From Acephala macrosclerotiorum (taxonomy: Eukaryota; Ascomycota; Leotiomycetes; Helotiales; Mollisiaceae), in assembly GCA_014904845.1 (NCBI GenBank), contig MU119227.1, positions 248,001-312,000 of the forward strand: a DNA stretch of 64,000 nt, written 5' to 3'. The translations under genes and the position numbers were made by a program. This document shows, in pieces, positions 1 through 13,400 of this stretch; position 1 is the first letter of the stretch, and each line of letters begins with the position of its first letter. Below the pieces are notes generated by a model, which saw only the letters and a list, made by a program, of their open reading frames with translations, made no database searches and had not been told where the DNA came from.

Positions 1-532
1 CTGCTGACTTCACACACAGTCGCACAACGCCCGTCCCCAACTGCTCTTGTCAACCGTGCCCCAGCTTTGGGTCCATCAGCGACCCCAAATATGTTCTCAA
101 ATGGCGATCGCTACTAACTCCTCTGATGGATATCCAACAAAATTGCTATACATTTTGCTACACTCGACTAATCTTCTAGCTAGCTAACGCTTCTCCAGCA
201 CTGTAGGTTGCTTGCGCATCTGTGATCTTTGTTGTGTGGACAAAGAGGGGTCCATTGACGATGAACAATTGTATGGTCTTTTTTTGCACCAAGATCCTCT
301 AAGTCTGGCTATTCTGCCAACAAAGAACTACTTTGCAGAACAATGCCTATGTTCCTCGATCAACAGTGCGCAGGTCTCTTCAATTCCAGTCCCATATATA
401 CCATGAACCTGCGAACACATACCTCCATCTACAATCGTCTTTCACCTTTGCATATCAAGATCTGCTTCTGCAACACCTGTACGTCTTTCCAAATTTGCCA
501 GTCAACACCATCAACGGTCCATACAATCCAGA
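1..532. other. Upstream region without a supported gene
   Basis: No reading frame here has convincing composition or family resemblance. The short overlapping frames between about 210 and 570 are on the same strand as the next gene and probably fall in its leader. CT-rich stretches just before 533 are typical of fungal 5' UTRs. Confidence 0.4.
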
Positions 533-2775
533 ATGGCAAATGTGTCTCAAATAAGGAGCCTCGGAAGAACTAGTGAGTCTAGTGTTCTCTCAGTTGATAC
601 TTCACTCACTTCTCCCGCCAACACTTTCTTCCTAACCGCTGTATTCCCCGAAGCGACCTCTTCATTCCTACCACGCACATCGCTCCTTCCTTCCTCTCAA
701 CCTGCATCCGCAACCATGAAGCATTTCACAACCCCTTCAAATCCGTCCCCAATCAAGATGAACCATCAATATCCTCATCTTGAACGTCAAGGAACGGATT
801 CAGCGGATGTTGAAAGCTTGAACATACGGACAACAGGCCGAGGACGCGCTCGCAGAGCCAACCGATATGCAACCGTTATCGATGGTGCAGTCTACAGCGC
901 GTATGCTGCGACCCAGGCAGTTGGCCACTTCACATCTACTGAAGTAGTATCTTGTGGGTACAGCATGCGCCGAGCCTCAGTATCTACTACTCGAGCTACT
1001 TTGTCCTATATCCGATCAAGAAGTAAGTCTGTCGCGGCCAGATTCCGATCTAAAAGCCGTGGTCGACCGACGATTTCTGAACCGGATCATCCAAGACTTG
1101 TCGCCTCGATGACAGAGCCACAAGGTAAGGAGCAGCCGCTGGTTCGTTATGCTGCCATGACGCGTGAAGGAGGGGAATTTCCACCCCAACACCCAAAGGA
1201 GCCCAAAGATCCAGTCTCAAGCCACGACATGGACACGCCAGATCCTCTCCGATGTCATCCTGTGCAACCTCGCCCGAACGATGGATCTCCTGCTATCACG
1301 TCAACTTCCTACCAACCCACACTTCAGAACCTGACCTCGAGCCAGCGCTGGAAACGCAACTACGAGCAAGAGCATCACCTACTGATGACTCTGCGCCAAC
1401 AAATCGCTGCACACGCTACTGAACTCAAACAGAACCACACCGAGATTGCACAACTCCGACACGACCTCGAAGAACAACGCACCCGAGCTGAGCACTTCCA
1501 GACCGCACTGGCAATCGCGCAGAAGGAAAATATAGCAACATACCTGGATGCTGGATCTCCTGCCGATCTCCAGGAGTATGTTGCAACCATGGAGAGCCAA
1601 GTGCGAAACCTTGTTGATGACAACCTCCACGCTGAAGCGCTCGCGCGCAAAGAAACACTTGCCGTCAACACCCAAAAGATGTTTCTCGACATGAAGACTC
1701 GACAGATTGAAGAGTTGCGTATGAAGCTGGAGCAGGAGCAAGCAAAGTCACGAACCTTACAAATGATGCTGGAAGAACAAGTGCAAGCCAAGCTGTCCAG
1801 GAATAGCATAGATACCGCTAAACCAACGTCTCTGGCCCTTCCTGTGGCGGCGACTCTAGAACAACATGAAGACCAAGCTGCCCACGCTCCCCCCGCTGCG
1901 CCATCTCAAACCTTCAAAAATATCTTGGAAAAGAATGGTATCCCGCAACACGTGGTAAGTAGCTCTTCCAACATCGATCTCCTCCTCCCTCTCCCTTCAT
2001 CATCAACCGACACCGCTCTCAACCAATCTGGAGAAACGGCGCCTTTCAAGACCTCCAGTGAGAATATGAGCAAGCCTTTGGCTATGTCCCAAGTGGCAGA
2101 AAAGAAGGCCAGACCAACCTCAGCCCTTCGATCTTTCAAACTCCCCAAAGTAATCGCACGCCGTGCGATGGATGCCCAAGTTGAAGAGGAAGTTCCTGCC
2201 CTCAAACTCGATTCTGAGTCTACCTTACCAGCATCATCCCAATCCTTCGACTCCCAAGCGGAAGTCCTCACCACCCAACCTGACGCCGAAGCCAGCGCTC
2301 CACCTCCATCTCAGACCTACAAAGCCTTCGCCTACAAGGAAATCCATACTACAGAGTCTAACTACGAAACTACGTCGTACCGATCATCTGTAATCTCGAC
2401 GGTGCCATTTCCAGAGTATGAAGAATTCTACCCCGAATCACCTACCCTACCTCCCCAGAGCACTTTCAGCCCGCGAGCGCCTGCTTCTGATCATTCGTAC
2501 CAGGCTTATGAAGCAGAGGAGCGTTGTGAATACTATCCCTACCAGGAAGAAGAGCAAGAAGAGCAACACAGCCCAACGCCACAACAGCAAACAACTTTCA
2601 CCACAGGTGCGCTGCATCAGGAGCCGGCATCCCCTGCAAGGAGCACGTGTCTGGATCTTCTACGCAACAAGGGGCATATGAGGATGAGGCAGAAGGTGAT
2701 TACTACGTTGCAGAGCTAGGTGAGTTTGCAGAGTTAGCTCGCTACGGCTACTTTGGAAGAAGAGTCTCGCATTGA
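533..2775 (+). CDS. Coiled-coil, low-complexity protein of unknown function
   Basis: I do not recognise a family. A long frame opens at ATG 533; an in-frame ATG at 716 is an equally possible start. The N-terminal 180 residues are Ser/Thr/Arg rich with an SRSKS-like basic patch. Residues about 275-430 form a heptad-like coiled coil rich in E, Q, L and A. The rest is disordered, Pro/Ser/Glu/Tyr rich. Unspliced, the frame ends at 2719. If a 65 nt intron (2607-2671, GTGCGC...ACAAG) is removed, the frame passes into an acidic, Tyr-rich tail (EDEAEGDYYVAELGEF...) ending at TGA 2773-2775. That tail matches the composition before the junction better, so I prefer it. A scaffold or cytoskeletal role is only a guess from the coiled coil. 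Confidence 0.6.
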
Positions 2776-3971
2776 GAGTCGGCATGATAGATTCTAGAAT
2801 GTGACTTGGAGGAATGGAATATTGTTAGAGAGCATTAGATTGGACACGTGATAGTGCTAAATTATAGAATGAGAATGAGAAAATTTGATGCCATCTTTGG
2901 ACTTGTTTTGATCAAGTGAGCTCCTGCGGCAGAGCGTCCTCTCCGCTCTTGGTACAGTGCCATACCAATTAACATCCCTCCCTCTGTCAATACTTAAATC
3001 TTTCTCCATATATGTCAACCTTCTTTGATTTCCATGCTTCCTAATTACATTTTCATTCTTACTGGCGTGCTCCCAAGACAGCTCATCTTTTCCCAGATAT
3101 CAAATTACCTTTGGGGTTTCTGCTCCAGCTTCCTAGCTCTATTTGAATATTTCGATCCAGCTCATGCCAATGTTGGCGCATACCATTCACTCCCATGATA
3201 ATACCTTCACGCATCCTCCCTTGCTCTCAAAATGGGCACAGCCTTGCTTGCAAAAGCCCAAGCGACTCCTAATATTCTGGAGCCTACACCATACCTCTAT
3301 CATCATACCAAGGTGGCAAGGACGTCTACAACTAGCATGCGCCATTTCACGATCTTCAACCGTGCCGGATTTCAAGCTTCCGAAGCGGCACAGCCTTATG
3401 ACATGTTCAAGCAATGCATTAGCCTGTCTTATGTCAAATATAATTTGCGGGGTGTTGAAGGAAGCTTCCCCTATCTCAAATGCTATCAAGCGAATCATGG
3501 GGAAGAAGATATGCACGTCTTCCTTCTGGAACATTTCCTAGCTTGGCAAGGCCTAATAAGGGAGGTCACAAGCATTGCTATGCCCTGCAAAATGAGGCAT
3601 TTGATAGGCTCTTCGAAAATGATTCGAAGGAAGTGATTATCCTTTGCCTTGTGGCTGAGGCGCAGCTGGTCTTGGCGGTGCAGCTTTGGTCCCGATTTTC
3701 CAGGGTCGTTCACCTAAACGTCCCCTGATCCATCTCAACCAATCGGAGCAACTTCATCGCTTCACTTCTATTTTTTGACTGTCAATCACTTCTCGTCCTC
3801 ACAACACGTCATGTTCACGAGAAGATATATATCAACGCGAATATTTGCTTCTTTCCCGCGCTGAGCAGTTTAACGTCGATGTCTTAGTCAAGGTGACGCT
3901 TCATGGACTTCATGCTTTGGGACGACTTCGGTTGACGGCTTCACCGACCGCGAACACGCCTTTCCCTAATC
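2776..3971. other. Intergenic, no supported gene
   Basis: Overlapping frames on both strands between 3140 and 3730 contradict each other and none has gene-like structure or a recognised domain. The last 150 bases before 3972 are the likely promoter and leader of the F-box/LRR gene. Confidence 0.4.
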
Positions 3972-6504
3972 ATGGCTTTTGGCCCTCCTTCCTATCAAGC
4001 TGCGACTTATAGACAGCTCTGGAGCATCATCGCGCCCTATGTTCAGGACCGCGACCTGTACTCAGCCTGCTTAGTCTCCCGTCAATTCCACCAGGCCTTC
4101 GCCCCTTTGCTGTGGGGGTCGCCAGCGTCACGCTTTGGATCTGACAGCGACACAGTCTACTGTAAGTTTTGCGTTATTTCGAACGTCTTGTGCCACCTCG
4201 AAAAGCAGCTTTCCTCTTGAAATTCAGTTTCATCTATATCTCTGTCAGCTTCGGCCTCTCTTTCGTCCGATATAGATATACGAGGTACATACTCACGTGA
4301 CATCAGTATCTTTGACGCGATTCAAGCGGCTCCTGGTACGGGCACGTCTCGATGTAAGACGTTTAGCCCATACTCTGCACATACCTCCAGCGGACACAGA
4401 ATTTTACGGCGGGCCTCAACCTGGCTGGCTCCGAGATATACTCGACCGACTTCCGAATCTGCAGGCACTCATTGTGTCCAGTCTATCCTTCTTCGACCAT
4501 GAGTCTCTGGCAACTATCCACTCCAGCTGTCAGCACCACACGAAATATCCACTGAAATTGCTCGCGGCCTCAGGGTGTCTGAACACCACGGCGTCCAGCT
4601 TGACAATGGCCCTTTCACATTTTCCGGAACTCATCTACCTCGATCTTTCTGGCGCTCAAGGATCAAGAAGCCCGTATGTCCTGAGACAAATTGGGACACT
4701 ACACAATCTTCGAGTCCTCAAGATGCGCAACTGTGGCCTAAGAGACGATGACATCGACCCTCTATCATTCACGAAGAATCTGCGAAGTCTAGATTTGAGC
4801 CAAAACTTTCTAACGCAAAGAGGCGTCTATAAACTCTCCGTTTTGCTTCCAATGCCTGCAAATTTTAGAAGAGAAACTGTCGATTCATTGAACCCAACCT
4901 CACCCTTTGCGCGTCGCTACTCTGGTATCCCTTTACCGACCCGAGTTCTCGAGCAAGGTGTAGACAACTTTGTTGCCAATCGATTGATGAACAGCATGGA
5001 TGGTGAGCACGCCATCCAAGAAGGGCTTCCAAAGTCATTCTCTCACCTTTATCTTGCCTCGAATTATGTCAGCATAGATGCCCTGAGCCGGCTTATCGAG
5101 CGACCGGATCTGCAGTACCTGGATGCTGGATCTCTCAGTCTCAACCTTGGTCACGATATGCTATCTCCAAGGTCCGGTGGCTCAAGCTCGGCTAGGTTTT
5201 CCAACCCGCCTGAGGTCGAAACATTGAGTGCATCACTGTTCACTCACGCATTTCGAAATCTGCGGTCGCTCCGCCTGCACTACTCAGTCATCACTAGCCG
5301 TCCGTTTTCGGGAAAAGATCAAGTTGTCGAAGAACAATGTTTTGAGCTGCATGGTGAAGATCTCAGATATGAGCTTGACTCGACACCCATGTTAAAGCCA
5401 GGGACCTTTTTCGAGTTGGAGGACACAAGTCGCAACGTCACGCTAGAGGCTGACAGTATCGCAGAATCGGAGGAGGCTGCAGCTGAGGCCGAGACGAATA
5501 ATGTGGAGGAAGTTCACTCAACCTTTGAGTCGCCTGATGATGTCGGAAAATTCAATCCCAGCGCGCCTATCGAGATTAAAGGAACAAGTAGCGTCAGTCG
5601 AGAACAAGAGCCTGGATCCGTCAGCCCAATCGTCAGGAAAGTTATTCCGCCACGGATATCTGTATCGGCTCACGACAATCACGTACCGGATGACTATATC
5701 GTGTCCCCTGTTGCATCGATACCAGAGGGTCCTGAAAGATTTAGATACAAATACCAGGCTGCTCCAGAAAGGCCTTGGCAAGAAGCTCTCAGTCGACCTA
5801 AACCAACAACACTAAAAGAAATTGTGGAGGAAGTTACACAGCGAAAGCACCGGATCGAAGCTCGAGAAAGACATCCTGGGAGATTCAAGCCGTCCATGCT
5901 TCCAAACTTGAAAACTCTCACACTGACAGATGTACCATCTTCAACACACAGACGACATGTCACAGACTCCATCGCAGTCTTTATTCAGGAATGCGCCGAG
6001 GAAGAAGAGCTAGCAAGGCTAGAAGAGAAGGCAAGACAACGGCCAGGATACCAATATCAGGCTGCTTATCCTGAAGGAACATTTAAACTAGAGCGTCTAG
6101 TCCTAGAGCTTACCAATCTACCCGACCCCATCTTCCCCTCCAAATCACTCCACCGCCCATCCACAAACCACACCAAACGCTACAGCTTCACTAAATCCTC
6201 CACCGAAGACGCCGATTCCGAACACTTCATGTCCAAAACCGAAACCGACTTCTCCTTCTTCGGCGAAGACGATGGCGGTCTCCTCGTCTCGGAGGGGAGG
6301 ATCGATGCACCGATGAATTTCGACGAAGGCTTGATGACGGAAGTTGCTGATGATGGGCATCTGATTGATGTTGTGAGTGAGTTGGCGAGCTTTAGGAGAG
6401 AAAGGAGGAAGAGGTTTGAGGCGGCGGAGAGGTTTCATGGGGATTTGGTTGAGAAGGCGCTTTTGGGTCATTGGAGGGGGGAGATTAAGATCGTGAGAGG
6501 ATAG
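3972..6504 (+). CDS. F-box/leucine-rich-repeat protein
   Basis: Join(3972..4161, 4307..6504), 795 residues. The first 40 residues form an F-box-like helix pair (LWSIIAPYVQDRDLYSACLV, then SRQFHQAFAPLLWG), which in this family binds Skp1 in SCF ubiquitin ligases. The intron 4162-4306 (GTAAGT...CATCAG) keeps the frame across a split codon. Exon 2 has leucine-rich repeats, e.g. LPNLQALIVSSLSFF, LIYLDLSGAQ, LRVLKMRNCGL, LRSLDLSQNFL and LQYLDAGSLSLNL, roughly residues 100-320. A long acidic, disordered insert follows, and a final repeat-like strand lies near MLPNLKTLTLTDV. The family usually recruits substrates to SCF; the substrate here is unknown. The C-terminal 120 residues are charged and not assigned. 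The frame is intact throughout. Confidence 0.8.
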
Positions 6505-7003
6505 GTTGATGGGATGAGCAAGTGATTTTCGCGTTAAGATACCACAAATGCGTTTTTCTTGTTAAGACCTGGGGCAATCCGCTTTGGAATTCATTGTCAG
6601 ACTGCAGAAGATGAGAACGCCCTCGCTCACCGGCCAATACAGCATCTTGGATTGGAGTCTAAGCTGCTCCAATGACATTGTAAGGTCTTCGGCTCCAATA
6701 AGCGCCCATCGGCAAAAGGAGATATCAGCTCTCAAACCCTGCAGACTTTAGCCGTGGGCCATGATTCGGCCAAAACAATCAACATGCATTCCGGGCGACC
6801 ACCAACTCATCAACTCTACTCTTGACTGGTTCTATTTAAGCATCATAATGCACTCAATCATAAGAGTGGTTTCTCAATGCACGACCACGTATTCGTGAGG
6901 CTCTCCAGTGTCTTGGCACTCAGCCTTGTCCTCGACTTCTGTTGATCTTCTTCTCATCACCGCGAATCACTCATTTCAATTGACATAATTCTAGTCCTCG
7001 ATC
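6505..7003. other. Intergenic, no supported gene
   Basis: About 500 bases with no plausible frame. The final CT-rich 100 bases probably held the promoter and leader of the decayed gene that follows. Confidence 0.4.
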
Positions 7004-7922
7004 ATGTCGTCGTCGTCTCGTAAGATGCTCTATCCTCGACATCACATGAACAAAATGCTGACATGGAATAGGATCTCGACATCGCTCGTCACGATCTAGC
7101 TCCTCTGGATATACCCTTCTACGATGGACGAAAGACGGACACCTATATCGAGAGCCATCAAACGAAGTGCTAGAAGTAGAAGCCGAACCTGTCGAAGACA
7201 CCCGCAGAAGCCACGCGGAGTGATGTAGAGGTCATTCAACAGCAGAGTAACATCGTACTGTATGAAGAGCCTGGTCAGCTCGCAAATTCTCTTACCTCCC
7301 ACGCACCACGCAATACGAACCAGACACCCTCTTACCAGCAGAGAGCCCTCGTCTCGAGCATCCCCTCAAATGAGCATACGGCTCTAGCAGCACTACGCCA
7401 CAACAGCACCAACATCGATCAGTTAATCAACTCTCTTCATAGCGAAGGCTCAACCGCATACGTGCCCTAAGCGTAATAACGACCTGGTGTAGCGACCTTC
7501 GACACATCCTCGAATGCATCAAATACGCCTACGGCGGCTCACTGCCTAGTGAGAATGATAAGTCTGCGTTCCAACGGTTCGACGAAGTAATCGGCCGAAT
7601 CGATGCCCAAAATGCCGTTATCGCGAACGCGCATACCGAATTTTATACCCTTTACAAAGCTGGAGATACTGCGGTTTCCACTGAACAGCTTCTTTAGGTT
7701 TTGAGGTTAACGAAAGATACTACGCAGTTGAATACGCGGGCAGAGACTCTTCTGAAGATTCTGGATGAGCGGAATAAGGTGAGGAAAGCAGAGAAGGATG
7801 AGGATAAGTTGAGGAGTATGCAGATCACGCAGATGTGGACGGATAATGCTGCGAAGTTGGTGCAGGCGTGTGCAAAGATCACTTCTGAGATTGTGAGTGT
7901 AGGTGGAGGCTGGGGTGCGTGA
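7004..7922 (+). pseudogene. Broken gene for a low-complexity helical protein
   Basis: ATG 7004 starts a Ser/Arg-rich N-terminus and a good 52 nt intron (7020-7071, GTAAGA, CTGAC, ATAG). Protein-like sequence then continues through three frame segments. Segment one ends at TGA 7221. Segment two (SDVEVIQQQSNIVLYEEPG...) overlaps it in the next frame and ends at TAA 7468. Segment three begins about 7467 back in the first frame (LSVITTWCSDLRHILECIKY...). It meets TAG 7695 and then continues in the same frame (VLRLTKDTTQLNTRAETLLK...) to TGA 7920. The last part is a helical, Lys/Glu-rich stretch. Two compensating frame changes plus one nonsense codon indicate decay. A 50 nt intron (7422-7471) could explain the second shift but not the others. 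No family recognised. Confidence 0.6.
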
Positions 7923-8618
7923 GTAAGAGGTTCTGGAAATAGTTTTCTAGGAGGTTTATGTTCTGGGGTTACTCTGTTGATATATTAAGGACTACGACTG
8001 CTCCAAGTGGTATCTTCGAGTCTCTATTGAAGGATTGTTTGTACGCCTCCGTGTTTCCTTCCAGTCTTACGTTCTGCTGTTATTACAGCTCCCCATCATT
8101 CTGAACATTAGCCAATGATAGATGCATTTCTATTCAAATATTCCCGATATCGGTACTTTCCTGGGACATCAATCAACGGTGCGGCTCGGTCCAAGCGCTC
8201 TCCGCACGGCAGGGGCGTTGAAGGGGTTTGTTCAGGGGCTGTGGATGCGGGGAACGCTACGAACGCCAAGATCCGCACACCAAGAAAGAAAAAATGTAAT
8301 TCTTTCACTCCACAACCCAATTCTTTCTTGTCTCACTCCTGTACTTGCTTCAACACTTCTTATTTTGTTCTTTCTTTCCTTCTATGCCGTTTCTAGCCGA
8401 ATACTAGCGTCTTAATATTCGCTCTAGTGTCTTTAGTCCCTGATGTCAAGAGAGCCCTCTCCGAAAGTAAGAGCTAGGTAGAAATGGGTTAGAGCACCAA
8501 GATAGGTGGACCTTTATGATGTCGAGCATCCCACTTCTCATCAACACGACATCTCGATATCTCGATATCTCAACCTCAATTACCTGTAGTAGCAGGAGCA
8601 GGGAAGAAAACATCCATC
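7923..8618. other. Intergenic / permease promoter region
   Basis: Frames around 8115-8415 overlap in three phases with no domain. The stretch before 8619 contains short direct repeats of ATCTCGAT and is the probable upstream region of the permease gene. Confidence 0.4.
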
Positions 8619-10401
8619 ATGGCGGAAGCAATCTTCAAAGACGAACAAGCCTTCAAAGGCGAAGAGCAAGAGACGAACCCAGAGTTCAACCTCACACATG
8701 GACAAAATCAATTGGAACGTGGCCTTCAGAGTCGGCATATTCAGTTCTTGGCTTTGGGTACCTGTTCCTTCCTCCCACATCTCTTCTGCTTTCATTCCCA
8801 AACGAATTTGGAAAGGAGACTGACAATTTTTAGGTGGCGCGATTGGGACTGGTCTATTTGTAGGTTCAGGTGGTATCTTGAGTGATTGTGGTCCTGCGCC
8901 ATTATTTATGGGTTATTTAAGCTTGATGTTCGTGGTCTGGAATGTTATGAATAATTTGGCGGAGATGGTTACTTATCTTCCGATGAAGGGGATTAGTGTG
9001 CCATATTTTGTTGGTCGGTTTGTTGAGCCCAGTGAGTTACCCTTTTCTTGGGTTCCGACTATTTCATCTCTCTGAAATGCATGGAAGAGGTATACTAAAC
9101 TGAAAATCTGCCTAGGTCTGGCTTTCGCTGCTGGTTGGAATTACTGGTATGCATATGCCATGCTGGTCGCTGCTGAGGTTAGTGCTGCAGCAATTGTCCT
9201 CGATTACTGGAAAGCACCCGTCAATGTCGCTGTCTGGATCACGATAGTTCTGGTCATCATATTGCTTTTGAACATCATTGCAGTGTCATTCTTCGGCGAA
9301 GCAGAGTTCTGGTTCGCTAGTATCAAACTCATCACGATCGTGGGACTTATCATTCTGGGAATAGTTCTATTCTTTGGAGGAGGTCCAAACCATGACCGAC
9401 TTGGATTCAGATATTGGGATCATCCAGGGGCTTTCAAGAGTTACATGGCTCCCGGGGACACTGGAAAATTTCTGGCATACTGGCATGCATTTGTCAAGGC
9501 TGGATTCGCTTTCATCACTTCTCCGGAACTCATCGCAATTGCAGCTGGCGAGACAGTTGACCCACGTCGCAACATCCCCAAGGCCGCAAGACGTTTCGTC
9601 TGGAGACTAGCCATCTTCTACGGCTTCTCATCCCTCATCATCGGTGTCATTGTGCCTTCCGACGACCCCGACTTACTCGGAGCTTCAAACGCCAGCGCTA
9701 GTCCATTCGTGCTTGGCATTCAACGGGCTGGAATATCAGGACTCAACCACGCAATCAACGCTGCAATTTTGACCTCAGCCTGGAGTGCAGGAAACTCTTT
9801 CCTCTATTCTGGCTCTCGAGTCCTCTACTCAATGTCCCTCAGCAAGCAGGCGCCGAAATTCTTCAGCATAACTAACAAACGTGGAGTCCCCTACGTCGCA
9901 GTCCTCTTCACCTGGGCATTCTCCCTACTTGCTTACCTCAACGTCTCCAACACCGGAGCAACAGTATTTAACTGGTTCGTCAACATCTCCACCATCTCCG
10001 GCTTCATTGCCCGGATCGTTGTTATGATCACCTACCTGCGTTTCCGCGCCGCGTTCAAATACAACAACCTCTTGGATACACTTCCTTACAAAACACCCTT
10101 CCAACCATACGCTACTTACTTCACGCTGTTCATCATCAGTCTTTTAACTTTGACGAATGGCTTCCAAGTCTTTTGGCCGAGTAAGTTCAACACGTCAGAC
10201 TTTTTGGCAGCGTATATTACGTTGCCGATCTTTTTGGTGTTGTATTTTGGACATAAGGCTTTTTGTAGGACGCCGTGGGCGATCAGATTGGAGGATGTTG
10301 ATTGTTTGACAGGGAAAAAGGAGATGGATGAGTTGGCTGAGATGGAGATGGAGCGGGTGCCGAAGAATTGGTTGCAGAAGGTTTGGTACTGGCTGGCATG
10401 A
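8619..10401 (+). CDS. Amino-acid permease (APC superfamily, fungal YAT-type)
   Basis: Join(8619..8757, 8834..9031, 9116..10401), 540 residues, the usual size for fungal amino-acid permeases. It should import an amino acid with protons across the plasma membrane; the substrate cannot be told. The first exon is a hydrophilic cytosolic tail. The first intron splits the hallmark TM1 motif LALGGAIGTGLFVGSGG, which confirms both splice sites. TM helices continue with GYLSLMFVVWNVMNNLAEM and FAAGWNYWYAYAMLV. A further conserved segment is SPELIAIAAGETVDPRRNIP. The C-terminal helices end in a charged tail with two Trp residues. Intron 1 is 76 nt, intron 2 is 84 nt with a TACTAAAC branch site. All frames are intact. 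A second, broken permease lies at 35.3-36.8 kb; the two are not close neighbours. Confidence 0.9.
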
Positions 10402-13400
10402 TAGAGCGAAGTCTTGTGTGGTGTGTGGGATGTTTTCGGGCACGGCTATATGCTGTTATGAAAAGCTTGAGCTTGAGGCTTGTCTCTGCACTTCATGTTT
10501 CAGATGATCTGCATGGAATCTTAGGCAAGGGCTCGCAGATGTTTGGAGCCTCAGCCTTCGATCCTCGACAAGGGGACACAAAGTTCAAACAAGCCTCAGT
10601 CATCTCAGTAGTCTCGATGTTCTAAGGCGCATCGCCTGGGTCCAATGAATGGTGGTCAGGCAGATATGATCCCTGTGATGTCAATCAACTTCGCGCTTCT
10701 GGACATTGAGGGTCGCCCAGCTTTATTCTTATCTCTCAACCCACGGCCAGCAGAAGTATGCCTCTTGCTTCTTCGTCTCGACTGTTATTTCAATTCGCTC
10801 TTCTTGTTCGTGATAATGACATCATTGTACTTATTGTTTGCGTGTTTTTGTCTTCTCTGGTTCGCAACTTTCCATTCGTCCGTCATAAAGTGAGACGAGG
10901 CTGTGGGGAATCCTACCCCTGCCAACTTTCTCCGTCGCGGATATCATGGATGTTGGTAGTACCTGTTCTTCATCTGTACTGTACTTTGTTAACATAACAC
11001 TGGCGTTCGTTCTTGGGGATTTCCTTTTCATTCGTGGTGGGGTGTTCTCTCAACTCGCCAACGGAGTTTATGAAGCCGGCAACGGCCCTTCAAACTCTCG
11101 GCATAGTAAGTCAACCCAAACAATCTGTGGCACATGCTAATTCGATAGATAATGTTACCTTTTCGATAGGCCCTTGGGCACCTTGAGCAAATGCCTCTTT
11201 GCTGACTCAAAACATCGGCGAATCACCCGCTCCACCCCTAAACTTTGAGGATTACTGGATCGACCCCAACAGAAAATCATGCCAGCTCTGGAACGGAGAA
11301 TGTGGTCAGATCCCTAGGATGGGAGTACGCCGTCTGACACGCAAGTGCACACTTCTGAGATGGTGGAGGTCTTGGATTCGACTCCAGATGGGAGTCGAAG
11401 TCCCAGGGAGATGATCTCCGCTGGTGTGATTGCTGATAACGCTGATTAAGGTGCGTGGGATGCATGATGTAAGGATCTTTGAACAGAGGCATGCGCAACC
11501 GGTCGATCATCACCTCTGAATAACTATCTGTCTGTCTTCTGCCTTGAGTATGAATTTCACAGTAGTTGCTGTTTCTGGTCTGAGTTCAGTACTTTCAGTC
11601 TCCCTAGATTCGGCCGGACATTTGCTCGAGTTGAGTATCAGCATACGGCGTAGCGAGCGCCATGAACTTGAACAATGAGATTCATTGCCTTGGAGACTAT
11701 CGGTACTACGAGGCCCAGGCAAAGCTGGGAGATTGAAGTTGCTTCTGAAACGCGGGGTCTAAGAATTTGAAAGTGCAGGCCATTCATTCCAGAGAACAAG
11801 CTGTGCAGAAGAACGTCGAAATTAAGTGACTTCATCTATCGCTTGCCATATAACTTCATTTCGCACTTTACAACCACCTCCTTTCTTGCCCACACAACCG
11901 CGTTCAAGTACCTGGGATACTACCTCCAGCTTCTCTTCAGAGGTCGCAAACTGCATCAGCATAGCGTGTGCATTCGAGCATTCAAACCCGCCATCTTTTT
12001 GTTCCTCTGCATTCTCGTTTCATGCAACTGGCTGCGTAACCTCTGCGCTTGGTTCTTTAGCTAGCCGGGCGAGGACTTTGCAGGGGGTCAGTGTCAAAGT
12101 GGTTGATCTATTTCCGGCAATGCTCTCGCTGTCTACAATCTTCTCAACCCTTTGATCACTACACTTGATTTGGAACTTTTCGGAGGGTAATCTTCGTTCG
12201 GCAATGAGCTCAGTCGGCAGAAAATATGAACACAGCTGCTCTTAGGGTAGGTGGGAAGCTTGTTGGTTTGTTTATGGGTTGAGAATTTTTCCTCACGGGA
12301 AGGCGCATATTCTAAAACGGTGGCCCTGCGCCTCATTCAAAGCTTTTCAATCTCCCAAGTCAGCTCGGACTTCTTGAGACTGGATTTGGATCGCGATCTC
12401 GACAGACGAGAGCACATACTTGAGAAGGGACCCAGAAAGTCCGAGAAAGACTGGAAGATTGATAATACTAGTCTCGACAAAGGCGCATAAAGGCGAGAAA
12501 CAAGTTCCCAAGGTTAAATGAAGATGAGTTGAAATTGGGATCCATTTGGAAGGTCACAAGAACTACATGTTTTCGATTGTAGCAACGTAGTGAGGTCTTG
12601 AAAGTGATTCGAAAGGGAATCGGAGGCTGCAGGGGGCGTTCCCCTGATATTTAGCGAGCTACTCGCTAAAGACTGGTAAGCTAGGCGTACTGCGGGGTAG
12701 TAGGGGGTTCGATAGGCCCTATATTGACTCACGGCGAACTTCATCTTACATCATCGAATACTTATTGTTCGCACTTATTTTTCCGCTTTCATGCATCAGT
12801 CAGTAAAGGTAAAGATAGGACGAACAGAAAATATTCCGGAAGCATCAAGTCAAGAACGCAGCGATAAGGTGTCAGAACCACCAGTTGCGAAATGGGAAAA
12901 GAAAGTGCAAGACGTGGCGGAAGAACGATTGGCAGTGCGCACCAACGAGGCAAGATCTCGCCAGAGTCAACAGCAGCAGTATTGCATTGCAGGCTTGACC
13001 TGCATCCCCAGAGTACTATGCTGCGTACTCTTTCCGGCTTGGTTAGATCTGAAAAATGCTCAAATATCATGTCCCACATCAAGGAATATCGACATCGCCT
13101 CGGACAGAAGTTTCTCAGCACGAAAGAGCTCGCAATGTTATATCGCCCAAGGAGAAGTAAAAGACAAATATGGACCCATAGTAAAGTGATAAAGACGATA
13201 AGTCGATACAAAGCGTTTTACGTCCCACTAAAACCCAGAAACGCCGCCGCTATGATATTCCTCCTGCTGTCGAACTTTGGCCAGACGACTTAAATATGCT
13301 TGTTAGAGTTGAAATCACAAGTTCTTCCTCCCTGATCAGCCCAGCCGCATTGTGAATGAAATTCGCGAGCTCCAGTATTCCTTGGGTCAGGAAAGTTGAT

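Noticed and set aside
7462..7492. 31 nt GT-AG stretch that might be an intron
   Set aside because: Too short for a fungal intron and it leads to the wrong frame.
8115..8415. Overlapping plus frames before the permease
   Set aside because: Two frames and a minus frame overlap; no domain or intron structure.
11373..11383. GATTCGACTCC, resembling a tRNA B box
   Set aside because: The flanking bases do not form a proper 5 bp T stem with a 7-base loop, and no acceptor stem or A box is found at the right distance.
12789..13293. Overlapping 130-140 codon frames on both strands
   Set aside because: Three frames cover the same bases, none with introns, domain or start context strong enough to choose.
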